NCBI GenBank assembly: GCA_963989385.1
Contig: OZ022501.1
Coordinates: forward strand, 96,208,979 to 96,272,978
From: Ctena decussata
Lineage: Eukaryota; Mollusca; Bivalvia; Lucinida; Lucinidae
DNA length: 64,000 bases
Direction: 5' to 3'
Position numbers and translations under genes: made by a program. The first letter of the stretch is position 1. Each line of letters begins with the position of its first letter. This document shows positions 54,039 to 64,000 of the stretch, piece by piece. The notes below the pieces were generated by a model. It saw only the letters and a list, made by a program, of their open reading frames with translations. It was not told the DNA's origin and made no database searches.

Positions 54039-56640
54039 TAGCTCACCTTAGCCTTTAGGCTCATAGGTGAGCTAATAGTATAGCCAGGCATCCGTCGTCC
54101 GTCCGTCCGTCGTCCGTCCGTCGTCAACATTTTCAAACATCTTCTCTGAAACCACTGGGCCGATTGAAGCCACATTTCATATGGAGCCTACCTAGGTCGG
54201 TGGAACGAAAGTATGTTCCGGGTATCTGGGTCACCACGCCCATATATGGTAAAAAACCTTCAAAAATATTCTTCTCCAGAACCAAAAGGCTTATGACCTT
54301 GAAACTTGGTATGTAGCATCGGGCATGCGGGCTAATCATAGTTTGTACAAATGATGACCTTGCGTTGACCTTGAATTAATTTATGACATGGTCAACTGTG
54401 GAACGTTAGGCTTTTATATGGGAAAACGCTTAAACAGTGGATTTCTCAGAAACTATTTAAGTCTAAGGTACAATACTTGGTATACATGGTTAACTAGATG
54501 AACAAAGGAAAATATTATGTCACTAAAGGTCAAGGTCATTTCGTGCGTCCATCCGTCGTCAAGATTATCAAACATCTTCTTCTCTGAAACCACTGGGCCG
54601 ATTGAAGTCAAATTCATATGGAGTCTCAGTGGGATGGGGAAAAGAAAGTTTGTACCCGGGGTCCTGGGTCACATGACCAAGATGGCCGCCACGCCCATAT
54701 ATGATAAAAACCCTTCAAAAATCTTCCTCTTCAGAACCAAAAGGCCTATGACCTTGAAACTTGGTATGTAGCATCAGGCATGCGGGCTTATCATAGTTTG
54801 GACAAATGATGACCTTGCGTTGACCTTGACCTAATTTATGACATGGTCAACTTTGGAACGTTAGGCCTTTATATGGGAAAACGCTTAAACAGTGGATTTC
54901 TCAAAAACTATTTAAGTCTAAGGTACAATACTTGGTATACATGATTAACTAAATGAACAAATGAAAATATTATGTCACTAAAGGTCAAGGTACAATACTT
55001 GGTATACATGGTTAACTAGATGAACAAAGGAAAATATTATGTCACTAAAGGTCAAGGTCATTTCGTCCGTCCATCCGTCATCAAGATTTTCAAACTTCTT
55101 TTCTGAAATCACTGGGCCGATTGAAGCGAAATTTCATATGGATTCTCAGTGGGATGGGGAAATGAAAGTTTGTACCCGGAGTCTGTATTACATGACCAAG
55201 ATAGCCCTCATGCCCATATACGGTAAAAACCCTTAAAACATCTTCTTCTCCAGAACCAAAAGGCCTATGACCTTGAAACTTGGTATATAGAATAGGGCAT
55301 GCGGACCCATGGTAGTGTATACAATTAATGACCTTGCGTTGACCTTGACCTAATTTATGACATGGTCAACTTTGGTATGTTAGGCTTTAATATGAGAAAA
55401 TGCTTAATCAGTGGATTTCTCAGAAACTTTTAAGTCTAACGTACAATACTTGGTATACATTGTCAACTAAATGAACAAATGAAGATATCATATCACTAAA
55501 GGTCAAGATCATTCCGTCTGTCCATCCGTCGTCAAAATTTTCAAACATGTTCTCTTATGAAACCACTGAGCAGATTGAAGCCAAATTTCATATGGAGTCT
55601 TACTGGGATGGGGGAACAAAAGTTTGTACCCGGGGTCTGGGTCAATGACCAAGATGGCCACCATGCCCATATATGGTAAAAATCCTTCAAAAATCTTTTT
55701 CTGCAGAACCAAAAAGGCCTATGACCTTGAAACTTGGTATGTAGCATTGGGCATTCAGGCCCATCATAATTTATAAAAATGATGACCTTGGATTGACCTT
55801 GACCTAATTTACGACAGAGTCAACTTTGGTATGTTATGCTTTTGTATGGGAAAATGCTTAAACAGTGGATTTCTCAGAAACTATTTAAGTCTAAGGTATT
55901 ATATTTGGTATATATGGTTAACTAAATGACTGCATGCAGATATTATGTCACTTAAGGTCAAGGTCATATTTTACTTTTGTCCAAGGACACTGAAATCCTG
56001 TCTCCTGTCAGCATGTTCAAACATCTTATCCTCTGAAGCCACTGAGCTGATTGAAACCATATTTCATATGAAGCTTACCTAGGTCGGGGGAATGAAAGTT
56101 TGTTCGGGGTATCTGGGTCACATGACCAAGATGGCTGCCAGGCCCATACATGGTAAAAACCCTTTAAAAATCTTCTTCTCCAGAACCAAAAGGCCTATGA
56201 TCTTGAAACTTGGTATATAGCATTGGGGATTAAAGCCCTTCATAATTTATACAAATGCTGACTGTAGGTTGACTTTGACCTAATTTATGACATGGTCAGC
56301 TTTGGTATGTTATGCTTTAGTTGATTTCTCAGAAACTATTTAAGTCCAAGGTTCAATATTTGGTATATATAGTTAGCTAAATGACCAGATGAATATATAT
56401 TATGTCCTTAAAGGTCAGGGTCTTTCATTGATCTGATTTTAAGGTCACTGAGGTTATGTGGCCCATCAACATTGTCAAAAATTTCCCTCCTCTGAAGCCA
56501 CAGGGCCAGCTGAAGCCCTGTTCCATATGGAGCCTCCCTCGGTCAGGAGGATGAAAGTTTGTACATTTATCCTGGTCACATGACCATAATGGCTGCTAGG
56601 CCCATATATGGTAAAAATCCTTTGTTTTACTGTTTCCAGC
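54039..56640 (+). mobile_element. AGCTCACC-type element with ~460 bp units
   Basis: The 5' cassette AGCTCACCTTAGCC...GGTGAGC (54040) is followed by a CCGTC run and five units of about 460 bp, each with 'ccaagatggccgcc', 'cccatatatggtaaaa', 'gaaacttggtatgtagcat' and 'aaaggtcaaggtcat'. One unit has a local 70 bp duplication near 54985-55050. The array fades at about 56640 without a 3' cassette. Confidence 0.6.
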
Positions 56641-56965
56641 TTCTGCATAACTTTTGCAGTCATAGAAACCTGAAAATATATACACATGTAATGTGTTAAA
56701 GTTGATTGGTATAGAAAACACATTGGACTATATTTTCTGATTAAAAATAAATACACCAGAACCTCTTTATAAAATGGTTCGTTATAATATGGTTTTGGAA
56801 ATAACACAGATCAATCATTAAAGTTGATGCAATAGATGCAATACGGATCAGTCATTAAAATGATCATTAAAGACTGAATTTCCTATATAAATATATATTT
56901 TACTCTTGATATAGCACAGTTTTGATTGCTAACACGGAAATTTACTGCTGAATGAGATCTTTCAT
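56641..56965. other. Unassigned AT-rich stretch
   Basis: No coding frame or repeat terminus was recognised. There are short repeats of 'gatcagtcattaaa'. Confidence 0.35.
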
Positions 56966-56967
56966 TT

Positions 56968-57511
56968 TTATCCCCCAACCAAAAGGTTTGGGGGATATAG
57001 CAATGAGCTTGGCATCTGTCTGTCTGTCTGTCCATACATCAGTCTGTAAACATTTTCTTATCGGCTGTTTATCTTGAATACGCTTTGGAATATTTTCATG
57101 ATACTTCATTTATGAAGAACATGTCATGACAATGTGTCGCATACAAGAATGATAACTGTTGCTATTGTACTTGTTGAGATATCTCCCCTTTGGTGATTGT
57201 TTTGGCAGATTCGTGTCCGCTCTGTAACTTTAATACCCTTTGAAATATTTTCATGATACTTTACAGATATGTAGAACAGGCCATGACAATGTGTTGCGAA
57301 TACAAATGACAGCTCTTGCTTTCTTACTTTTTTAGTTATTTCAATGTAATGTTTTAGTCTGACTGTTAAATAATCATGCATCTGTCAACAGATAATATCA
57401 ATCAGAAGCATAAAAGAATGACAATATATTTGAAGTGCACCCATGACCCTGTTTACCAAGGCCCATAGGGTCTTCGGTCGGGGGATTTGCCATCTCCTCT
57501 GATGGCTATTT
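56968..57511 (+). mobile_element. TCCCCCAACC-type element, short copy
   Basis: The 5' hairpin TCCCCCAACCAAAAGGTTTGGGGGA (56971-56995) leads to 'tatagcaatgagctt' and a GTCTGTCTGT run. The 3' end is CTTCGGTCGGGGGA, then GCCATCTCCTCTGATGGC and a T-run. It is the same family as 25971-29005 with only about two units; in this copy the 5' and 3' ends have drifted apart. Confidence 0.6.
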
Positions 57512-57844
57512 TTGGTTCATTCAGTGTACATGTATAAATGATACAATGAATGCAATGTAAGCAAATTAGGACAGTGGCGTTTGTCAGACCTGACCAATAA
57601 TATGTGCAAGAGTAGAACTTGCAGATGGCAGATCTATAATTCCCTAGTGGTCTTTGGATTCTTCCATTGTGACATACGAAAAAGGATTGGACCCAAGTCT
57701 GTAGATAAGCGTTTCAGACCTCCTTACTTTCTGATTCATATAATAGGAAAACTTTATAAAAGTTCATATTTTGACTATTGCTATAGGGATCAAACTGTGC
57801 TGAATAAATAGTCTGATAGAGAAATTATGTTCAGTATCTAGGGA

Positions 57845-58125
57845 GAATATGATATGTACATTTAAGACACATATATTTTTCTTTCTATTTTCAGGTAAAG
57901 AGTCATTCCATGGCAGAAGTATTGAAAGAAGATGCTAAATGCTGGGATATCTATGACGGCTACTAAAGTGCCAAAAAAATGAAGAACTTGGATGTATGGC
58001 AAGAAGGGTTACACGGTAATCACATTATCAGACTGTTGCTGAAACAGCAGTCTGATAAAGAGGGAATATGATATGTACATTTAAGACACATATATTTTTC
58101 TTTCTATTTTCAGGTAAAGAGTCAT
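57845..58125 (+). repeat. 62 bp direct repeat carrying a splice-acceptor-like end
   Basis: Identical 62 bp copies occur at 57845-57906 and 58064-58125, 219 bp apart. Each contains 'tttctttctattttcag' followed by GTAAAGAGTCAT. The second copy leads directly into the Helitron's first long frame (ATG at 58124). An imperfect hairpin (CAGACTGTTG / CAGCAGTCTG) at 58029-58054 lies between. Probably a local duplication of an intron end at the start of the Helitron transcript; this is inference. Confidence 0.6.
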
Positions 58126-58526
58126 GCCACGACAGAAATATTGGAGGAAAGCTGTAGGTAAGTATGGGCAAAGTCCTGCCAATGTGCAGGCGGGAAGTCC
58201 TGTCAACGTGCAGGCACAGGCTAAATTCGCTAAATGCGCTAAACAAAACGCTAAACAAAACGCTAAAGATAAAGTAAATAAACAATCAAATTCTTACTAT
58301 GTGGGCAATGAAACAGAAACTAATCAGGCGATACCTAGTAAATCTTTGGCTGATTTTATTGCAGTCTGTTACAAATGATTGTTTAAAAATTCAGAATGAC
58401 TTTGACGAAGCATTTGCTAGTGCTTTTCCTGATGTTTTTCTTGATGGACATTCTTGGATTGATGAAGAATTGGATGTGAATTTGCAGTTGGTCTTTGCTA
58501 GAAAGTCAGATAAAAAAAGAACATAG
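58124..58526 (+). pseudogene. Helitron N-terminal segment
   Basis: ATG at 58124 starts a basic low-complexity stretch (KFAKCAKQNAKQNAK). The frame shifts near 58365 into DCLKIQNDFDEAFASAFPDVF..., then again in an A7 run at about 58511-58517. No domain was recognised. Confidence 0.55.
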
Positions 58527-59505
58527 CTGTGAAATTCAACTGGAAAGCCCTGCAGAAGCCAGTGATGAAACAGGTATTTCATGTGCTGATCCAATGCTGA
58601 CTTCATCAACTTATTCTGGAAATGCTTCTTATATTATTTTGGGCAGCTTCCATCAGAATGATGAAAGATTTTCAGAGCAATCTAGGGGGTTTCAGTGCGC
58701 AGGAAATGCTTTATGTATGTTATCATATTCAATTTCTATAGATGTGAACAATAGCTCAATTTTAGATAAAATACTTTGTGATGGAGATTTTCCCTATCGA
58801 AGTATAATAACCGGATTAAAAGCAGAAGGAAAATTCATTCATTCACTCTTAAGCTTGGAAGAAATTCCGAATATCTTTGAAACTGAAATGGGAAAATTTA
58901 CAGTGGAAAAACAGCCTATTGTAAGTGGCATACTTGTGGACACTTATGAAAATGATGGTTTACCAACACTTCATTGTGCCCTTCTGTCAGCATTTACTAG
59001 TGTATCATGAGGTCTTTTAACCACTGGAGCTATATGCTCTGCTGTATTCAGGAAGAACGACTTGTATATATTTTTGATTCTCATTCGCATGGAGAAAATG
59101 GACTCTCATCAGTAGATGGTTCATCAGTTTTGATAGCTTTCTCATGTCTGGATGACCTAGTTGCCTATTTGTACGCTTTTTATGATAGTATGAGAATAGA
59201 TATGAGTTTGCAGTTTGATTTTTTGCCTGTCACTGTTGGAAAAGTTGATGAAAAACAGGACTCTAAAGGTCAGTTAGAATGTGGTCTTAAAACTTATTTT
59301 AAAGATCAAAAATTAAGACAAGCAAAGAAAACACAGAGTAACGTGAGTGGTATGTCTAAAATGAAAGAAACTGTAAATGTGAAGAAAAGAAAACAACGTA
59401 GCGAGTACAATTCACTGTACAAAAAGAAACAAAGACAGGATCCTGCGTTTAGAGCAAAAGAGCTTACATCAAAGCAAACTGCCAGAAAAAAAAACTGCCT
59501 TTAAA
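58518..59505 (+). pseudogene. Helitron cysteine-protease-like region (C76/OTU type)
   Basis: The first part has SEQSRGFQCAGNALCML, with a Cys in the Gln-Cys-x-x-Asn-Ala context expected for a catalytic site. A frameshift near 59000 leads to WSYMLCCIQEERLVYIFDSHSHG, with Asp-Ser-His resembling the Asp/His part of the site. Proteases of the C76/OTU fold are found fused to animal Helitron proteins; whether this one removes ubiquitin is unknown. The region then becomes very basic (KKRKQRSEYNSLYKKKQRQDP) and the frame breaks in an A9 run at 59488-59497. Confidence 0.55.
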
Positions 59506-60060
59506 GTTAATGAAGCAAAATATCAACTTGTGTCAAAGCAGAATGCCAGAAGAGATCCTTCCTTTAAAGCCAGTGAAGCAAAATATCAACTTGCCTCAAA
59601 GCAGAATGCCAGAAAAGATCCTGCATTTAAAGCCAATGAAGTAAAATATCAAATTGCATCAAAGCAAACTGCTAGAGAAAGCCCTGCCTTTAAAACAAAA
59701 GAGCGTATATTCAAGCAAACTGCCAGAAAAGATCCTGCCTTTAAAGCCATTGAAGCAAAGTATCAACTTGCATCAAAGCAGACTGCTAGAGAAAGCCCTG
59801 CATTTAAAACAAAAGAGCGTATATTCAAGCAAACTGCCAGAATAGATCCTGCCTTTAAAGCCAATGAAGCAACATATCAGCTTGCCTCAAAGCAGAATGC
59901 CAGAAAAGATCTTGCCTTTAAAGTCAGTGAAAGAGAATTTCAGCGTGCCTCTAAATACAATGCACGACAAGATCCTGTCTTTACAACCAATGAGACTGTA
60001 TATCAGCTTGCATCCAAGCAAAATGCCAGGAAAGATCCTTTTGTACTGGAATGTGAAAGA
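59400..60060 (+). repeat. Coding tandem repeat, about 57-60 bp units
   Basis: About ten units encode variants of ASKQNARKDPAFKANEAKY. Alternate units read FKQTAR.DPAFK and SKQTARESPAFKTKER, so a higher-order two-unit repeat is visible at 59650-59870. Basic and Gln/Asn-rich; it may bind nucleic acid, but this is inference. Confidence 0.7.
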
Positions 60061-60309
60061 ATAAAGCAGCAGGAAACTAGGCAACAGAAACGACAGTGGA
60101 AAGAGGTAGCTGAGTTAGATGACTCTAAGAGGTGTAAAAGTGACACGAAAAGGTCAAAGGACCATGAATCATATGAATTATCTAATCAGAAAGGTTTTAA
60201 AGGTATTGAAGAATGTATCAGTATTTTCCATTCAAATATTGCTGTTGGTCCATTATTTGTTTGCACAAGCTGTCACCAAACATGGTTTAAAAAAGTGTTT
60301 CTATGTTAA
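59530..60309 (+). pseudogene. Helitron basic repeat and zinc-finger segment
   Basis: 259 codons: the tandem repeats, then a charged linker (QQKRQWKEVAELDDSKR), then GPLFVCTSCHQTWFKK. That Cys-x-x-Cys context is characteristic of the region just before the Helitron N-terminal domain. The frame breaks in an A6 run at about 60290; continuation in another frame reads SVSMLKNAHIPAQS. Confidence 0.65.
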
Positions 60310-61474
60310 AAAACGCTCACATTCCAGCACAGAGTAGAAGACTTTTTTGCACAACTTGACATCTGTTAACAATGAAGAATGGATTTGTCATACCTGCATT
60401 AAGAGATAGTAAAGTTCCTAAACTATCAGTAGCAAATGGAATGAAATGGCCAGAGAAGCCTGCAGAACTTAATTTACATCAGCTAGAAGAAAGACTGATA
60501 GCACTACGTATCCCTTCTATGCAGATAAGAGAACTGCCTCGAGGTGGCCAGTATTCTGTGAAAGGGAATGTTATAAATGTGCCAGTTGATATCCAGCCTA
60601 CCATAAATGTCTTCCAAGGCCTATGGATGAAAACTTTACAGTTGTTGTCCAACTTAAGAAGAAATTATCCTACAAAAAAGTAGACTTTAAAGAAAATGTA
60701 AGACCATTAAAAGTTTTGACTGCCTTACACTGGCTAATTAATAATAGTGAATTATATAAGAAATCAGGCATTTCAGTTGATGACAGTTGGTTTCAGGAAG
60801 TTACTGAAAGTGCAGAGGACACAGTGAAAGAATTTCTGGAAGTGCCTGCAGAGCAAATCAAGGATATTGTTGGCAATGGGAATAAAATACATGAACAGGA
60901 AAAGAATATTTCTACTGTTCTTAGTGACAGTATTGAAACTGACGGTTATGATTCTGATGGATTCAGTGAGATAGATGAAAATGATCATGTTGGAAATGTA
61001 GATACACTAGTAGATGATGCAAATATTGAAAACAAGTATGACCAAGTGTTTACATTTGCACCTGGAGAAGGACAGCATCCATTGAGCTTGTATCATGATA
61101 AAGATGCAGAATATTTATGCTTTCCATCCATATTTTGTGGTCAGAGGCCACCTAGTAAAGAGGAACGATCTGTTTCAGTTCATTATAGTGATACTGCTAA
61201 ATGGGAATTACGAAGTATTGATAGAAGAGCTGCACAATCAGTTCCAAACATTTTTTTCAAACATAAAAAGCTACAGATGAAACAGATTAGTGACAAAGTA
61301 AACTTAGCTGTTAGAAGATGTAAAAACAGAGGCATAAAAATTACAGCAGCTCAAGCTAGAGATTCTTCATATAAGGATAGACTTGTCAGACTTGATGAAG
61401 GCTATTATATATTTCGCCAACTTAGGAATTCACCTGCTTATTTGGAAGTAAGAAAAAAGACATTTTTGCAATGA
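60310..61474 (+). pseudogene. Helitron N-terminal domain, two frames
   Basis: It reads NNEEWICHTCIKR in one frame, then DSKVPKLSVANGMKWP and LEERLIALRIPSMQIRELPR (60372-60683). After a shift near 60620 it reads PMDENFTVVVQLKKKLSYKK and LHWLINNSELYKKSG (from 60623). These are the signature blocks of the Helitron-like N-terminal domain. It continues with an acidic stretch and PLSLYHDKDAEYLCFPSIF, reaching [13 protein letters not shown]. The frame ends at 61474 by a one-base loss in a T-run. Confidence 0.75.
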
Positions 61475-63163
61475 TAAGGCAACTTTCTTTACCAACTTGG
61501 TTTATGTCATTATCTGCAGCTGATACGAGATGGACAGATCTTTTAAGATGTTGGCAAAACTGAATGACGGTGTAGAATATTCAGATAAAGATATAGAGAA
61601 TTTGTCTTGGCAGGAAAAAACGAAGCTTGTTCAGAAAGATCCAGTAACTTGTTCTAGGTACTTTGATCATAGGGTGCAGGAGTTCCTCAATACAGTTCTT
61701 AAAAGTAATTGTAATCCAGTTGGAAAACTGAAGGATTATTTTTACAGAGTTGAGTTTCAACAGCGTGGCTCACCTCATATCCACATGCTTGTTTGGATAG
61801 AAAATGCTCCAACACTGGAAAAAAATTCAGAAGAGGAAATAGTAGAGTTTGTTGATCAGTATCTTACATGTACTACTGATAATGAAGAAACTGCTAATTC
61901 TATTAAGTTACAAACACATAAACACTCAAAAACTTGCAGAAAAAAGGGAAAACCAATATGTAGATTTTGATTTCAATTGCCTTTACTTCAAAGAACAATG
62001 CTGTTATATCCAATTGAAGAAGATGTTGAAAAGTTCAGAAAGAAATACGCAGAACTTCAAAAAGCAATGAATGAATTTAAAGAAGATACAGTAAAGATGA
62101 CGTTTGATGAATTTTTGGACAAAGTGGCTAAAATGAGCTTTGATGATTACATTAAATGTATAAGAAGCTCTCTTAATGCCCCGAAAGTATTTCTTAAACG
62201 GAAGCCAAGTGAAATGAGAATTAATTTGTTTAATGAGCAAATCCTTCTTGCTTGGAAGGCAAACCTTGACATTCAGATTGTTCTTGAACCATATGGTTGT
62301 GCATCCTACATTGTTGGTTATATTAGTAAATCTCGAAGAGGAATGAGTGCACAGCTTGATGCAGCAGCAAAAGAGGCTCGAAAAGGAAATTTGGATCTCA
62401 AGAAACAAGTCAGACACATTGGAAATGTCTTTTTAAATTGTGTTGAAGTCAGTGCTCAAGAGGCAGTTTACTTGGTTTTACAAATTCCTCTTACAAAATG
62501 CACAAGGGACATTGTTTTCATAAACACGTCTACTCCAGAAGAACGAGTGTTTCTCTTGAAACCTAAATCTGTCCTTGATGAACTACCTGCTGAATCAACA
62601 GATATAGAATCTGATAATCTAACACAGAGGTATTCAAAAAGACCTAGGCAGCTTCAGAAATTTTGCTTAGCAGACTATGTTTCGAAAGTTGATGTCATTT
62701 TTCCCAAGGGAAACAGACTGCCAGAAATGGTTGAAGATAAAAATGATGATGGTGATAATAGTTCTTGTGATGAAAGTGAAGAGAGTTTTGAAGAAGGGAA
62801 CTATACAAATGATAGTAATAGTTCAGACCTTCTTTATGTAGCCAAGAATGGGATAAGATATAAGAGTAGAAAAGTTCCTAGAATCATAAGATATGTAAGA
62901 TACAATAAGAAAAAGGATGCAGAAAATTACTTTAGAGAACAGCTTATGCTTTTCATGCCATGGCGAAATGAACAGAAAGATCTGTTAGGCAGCTTTGAAA
63001 CATATGGGGCCCATTATAACTCAATGAAAGAGTCACTTGAATCTAAAAGAATTGAGTATGAACATCACACTGAAGAACTTGAACTTGCAAGACAAATGAT
63101 TGAAGCAGAGGAAAATGCTTATGACCAGATTGCACCAAATGCAGAGCAAGAAAATAGAGAAAA
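61475..63163 (+). pseudogene. Helitron Rep (HUH/Y2) nuclease domain
   Basis: After two shifts (about 61467 and 61547) the frame reads [13 protein letters not shown] and VTCSRYFDHRVQEF. The HUH motif is in FQQRGSPHIHMLVW (about 61757-61798). TGA at 61968-61970 interrupts CRF-FQLPLL; the same frame resumes at once. The two-tyrosine motif is YIVGYISK (about 62309-62332). Metal-binding His residues and both Tyr residues are kept, so the catalytic centre is intact. The domain nicks and joins DNA strands in rolling-circle transposition. The frame ends at a stop created inside the 65-68 bp segment starting at 63161. Confidence 0.8.
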
Positions 63164-63228
63164 GTAAAAAGTATGCAAAGACCAGGAACTGAAACAATCA
63201 AAATCCAAATCCAGCCCTCAAACCATAG
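63161..63228 (+). other. 68 bp segment breaking the Helitron frame, GT...AG
   Basis: Identical to 12806-12873 in TFB1M intron 3. It begins AAA|GTAAAAAGTATGC and ends CCATAG. Removing either the 65 bases 63164-63228 (GT to AG) or all 68 restores one reading frame from Rep (NREK) into EAEEEGEIEAES. TAGAGA occurs on both sides of the possible insertion. It may be an insertion, an intron, or both. Confidence 0.6.
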
Positions 63229-64000
63229 AGAGGCAGAAGAAGAAGGGGAAATAGAAGCTGAAAGTTTCATATATTTTAATCCAGACAGAGTTGTAGAACA
63301 TAGACACTATGATATTGGTATAGAATTGCAATCCACTTGCTCTGTGCCACCAGTAGAAACAACTGGCATTATACTGCCTGATGAGGAATACTTATGTCTA
63401 CTCAGAGGACTTAATTTAAGACAGAGAGAATTTTTCAATCATGTAGTACACTGGATAAAATGTAAAGAAGAACCTATATATGCTTTCTTATCAGGTGGTG
63501 CAGGTGTTGGCAAATCTGTAGTCATCAGAGCACTTTATCAAAGTTTATATAGAATGTTGAATTTAAGAGAGGGAGAAAATCCAGATGACATAAGAATTCT
63601 ACTTTGTGCTTATATGGGCTTTGCTGCTTTCAACATAAGTGGTCAAACCATTTGTTCTGCTTTCCACAAAAAAATAATATAAGGGTTCAGACTTTTTATC
63701 AGCTGATGAGTTAAATACAATGAGAATAAAATGTAGGCATCTGAAAGTTATAATTATTGATGAAATATCTATGGTAGGCACACAAATGCTTAGCTTTATA
63801 AACACAAGACTTCAGCAATTAACTGGAACTAAAGCAGTTTTTGGTGGTTTGAGTATTATTGTTGTCGGTGATTTGTACCAGCTGAAGCCAGTAGGAGATA
63901 AGTGGATATTCCTTGACTTGGAAAAGGGAGCATCTTCGCTAGCACAGAATTTGTGGAATGAACTTTTCAAAATGTATGAATTAGTTGATATCATGAGGCA
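63229..64000 (+). pseudogene. Helitron Pif1-type helicase, N-terminal part
   Basis: LNLRQREFFNHVVHWIK leads to Walker A LSGGAGVGKSVVIRAL (about 63488-63535). The frame shifts near 63680 (an A7 run is adjacent), then reads SADELNTMRIKCRHLKV, Walker B VIIIDEISMVG and GDLYQLKPVGD. It is open to the window edge. Family role: 5'-3' DNA unwinding during rolling-circle transposition. The remaining helicase motifs would lie beyond 64000. Confidence 0.8.

Larger units (their letters stand above)
58112..64000 (+). mobile_element. Decayed autonomous Helitron, cut by window end
   Basis: In order: a basic N-terminus, a cysteine-protease-like region, 19-20 residue basic tandem repeats, a zinc-finger-like Helitron N-terminal domain, a Rep (HUH/Y2) nuclease and the start of a Pif1-type helicase. 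This order is that of animal Helitron RepHel proteins that carry an extra protease module. The frame is broken at a dozen or so places: near 58365, 58510, 59000, 59489, 60290, 60360-60405, 60620, 61467, 61547, 61968, 63161-63228 and 63680. Several lie in A or T runs, so some could be assembly errors. Rolling-circle transposition is the family role; this copy looks dead unless the errors are technical. The 5' terminus is not located. Confidence 0.8.

Noticed and set aside
57581..57811. 76-codon frame before the Helitron
   Set aside because: No recognisable domain, no homology seen to Helitron proteins, and length within chance expectation.

Overview
The window is animal nuclear DNA, most likely from a bivalve mollusc. 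It holds one host gene with spliceosomal introns, is AT-rich, and is otherwise packed with mobile elements. Typical of bivalves are the many elements that open with a T-run and a hairpin, carry a CCGTC-rich stretch and a 145-165 bp minisatellite containing AAGGTCAAGGTCA, and close with a hairpin followed by a TCTTGTT-like end. Species cannot be fixed from the sequence.

Host gene: TFB1M (mitochondrial 12S rRNA dimethyladenosine transferase 1), plus strand, four coding exons at 9899-10156, 12059-12410, 14101-14254 and 16699-17014. They join to an intact 359-residue protein. Its introns are filled with small hairpin elements.

Layout: (1) 1-9760, a terminal-cassette element, then a four-level nest: outer TIR element (TTA duplication), minisatellite element, intact CR1-like LINE (minus strand), TTAA-flanked fold-back element. 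(2) 9848-17014, TFB1M. (3) 17.0-29.3 kb, nested minisatellite elements and a 2.49 kb fold-back transposon whose empty site can be read from a paralogous repeat copy. (4) 29.3-38.8 kb, small repeats and a second LINE with an L1-like ORF1, damaged. (5) 38.8-57.5 kb, a string of terminal-cassette elements in both orientations, including a five-level nest at 43.1-49.9 kb. (6) 57.8-64.0 kb, a decayed Helitron with a cysteine-protease-like region, tandem basic repeats, a Rep (HUH/Y2) domain and the start of a Pif1-type helicase, cut by the window end.

The elements work as nested parasites. The autonomous classes present are LINEs and a Helitron. The abundant non-coding elements have the hallmarks of rolling-circle (Helentron-like) passengers: no target duplication, insertion between two Ts, subterminal inverted repeats and a 3' hairpin. 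The most notable signals are: internal minisatellites shared between elements with different terminal cassettes; a 65-68 bp GT...AG segment breaking the Helitron frame that is identical to a piece of TFB1M intron 3; and an ORF1-UAG-ORF2 arrangement in one LINE with no AUG before the endonuclease domain.
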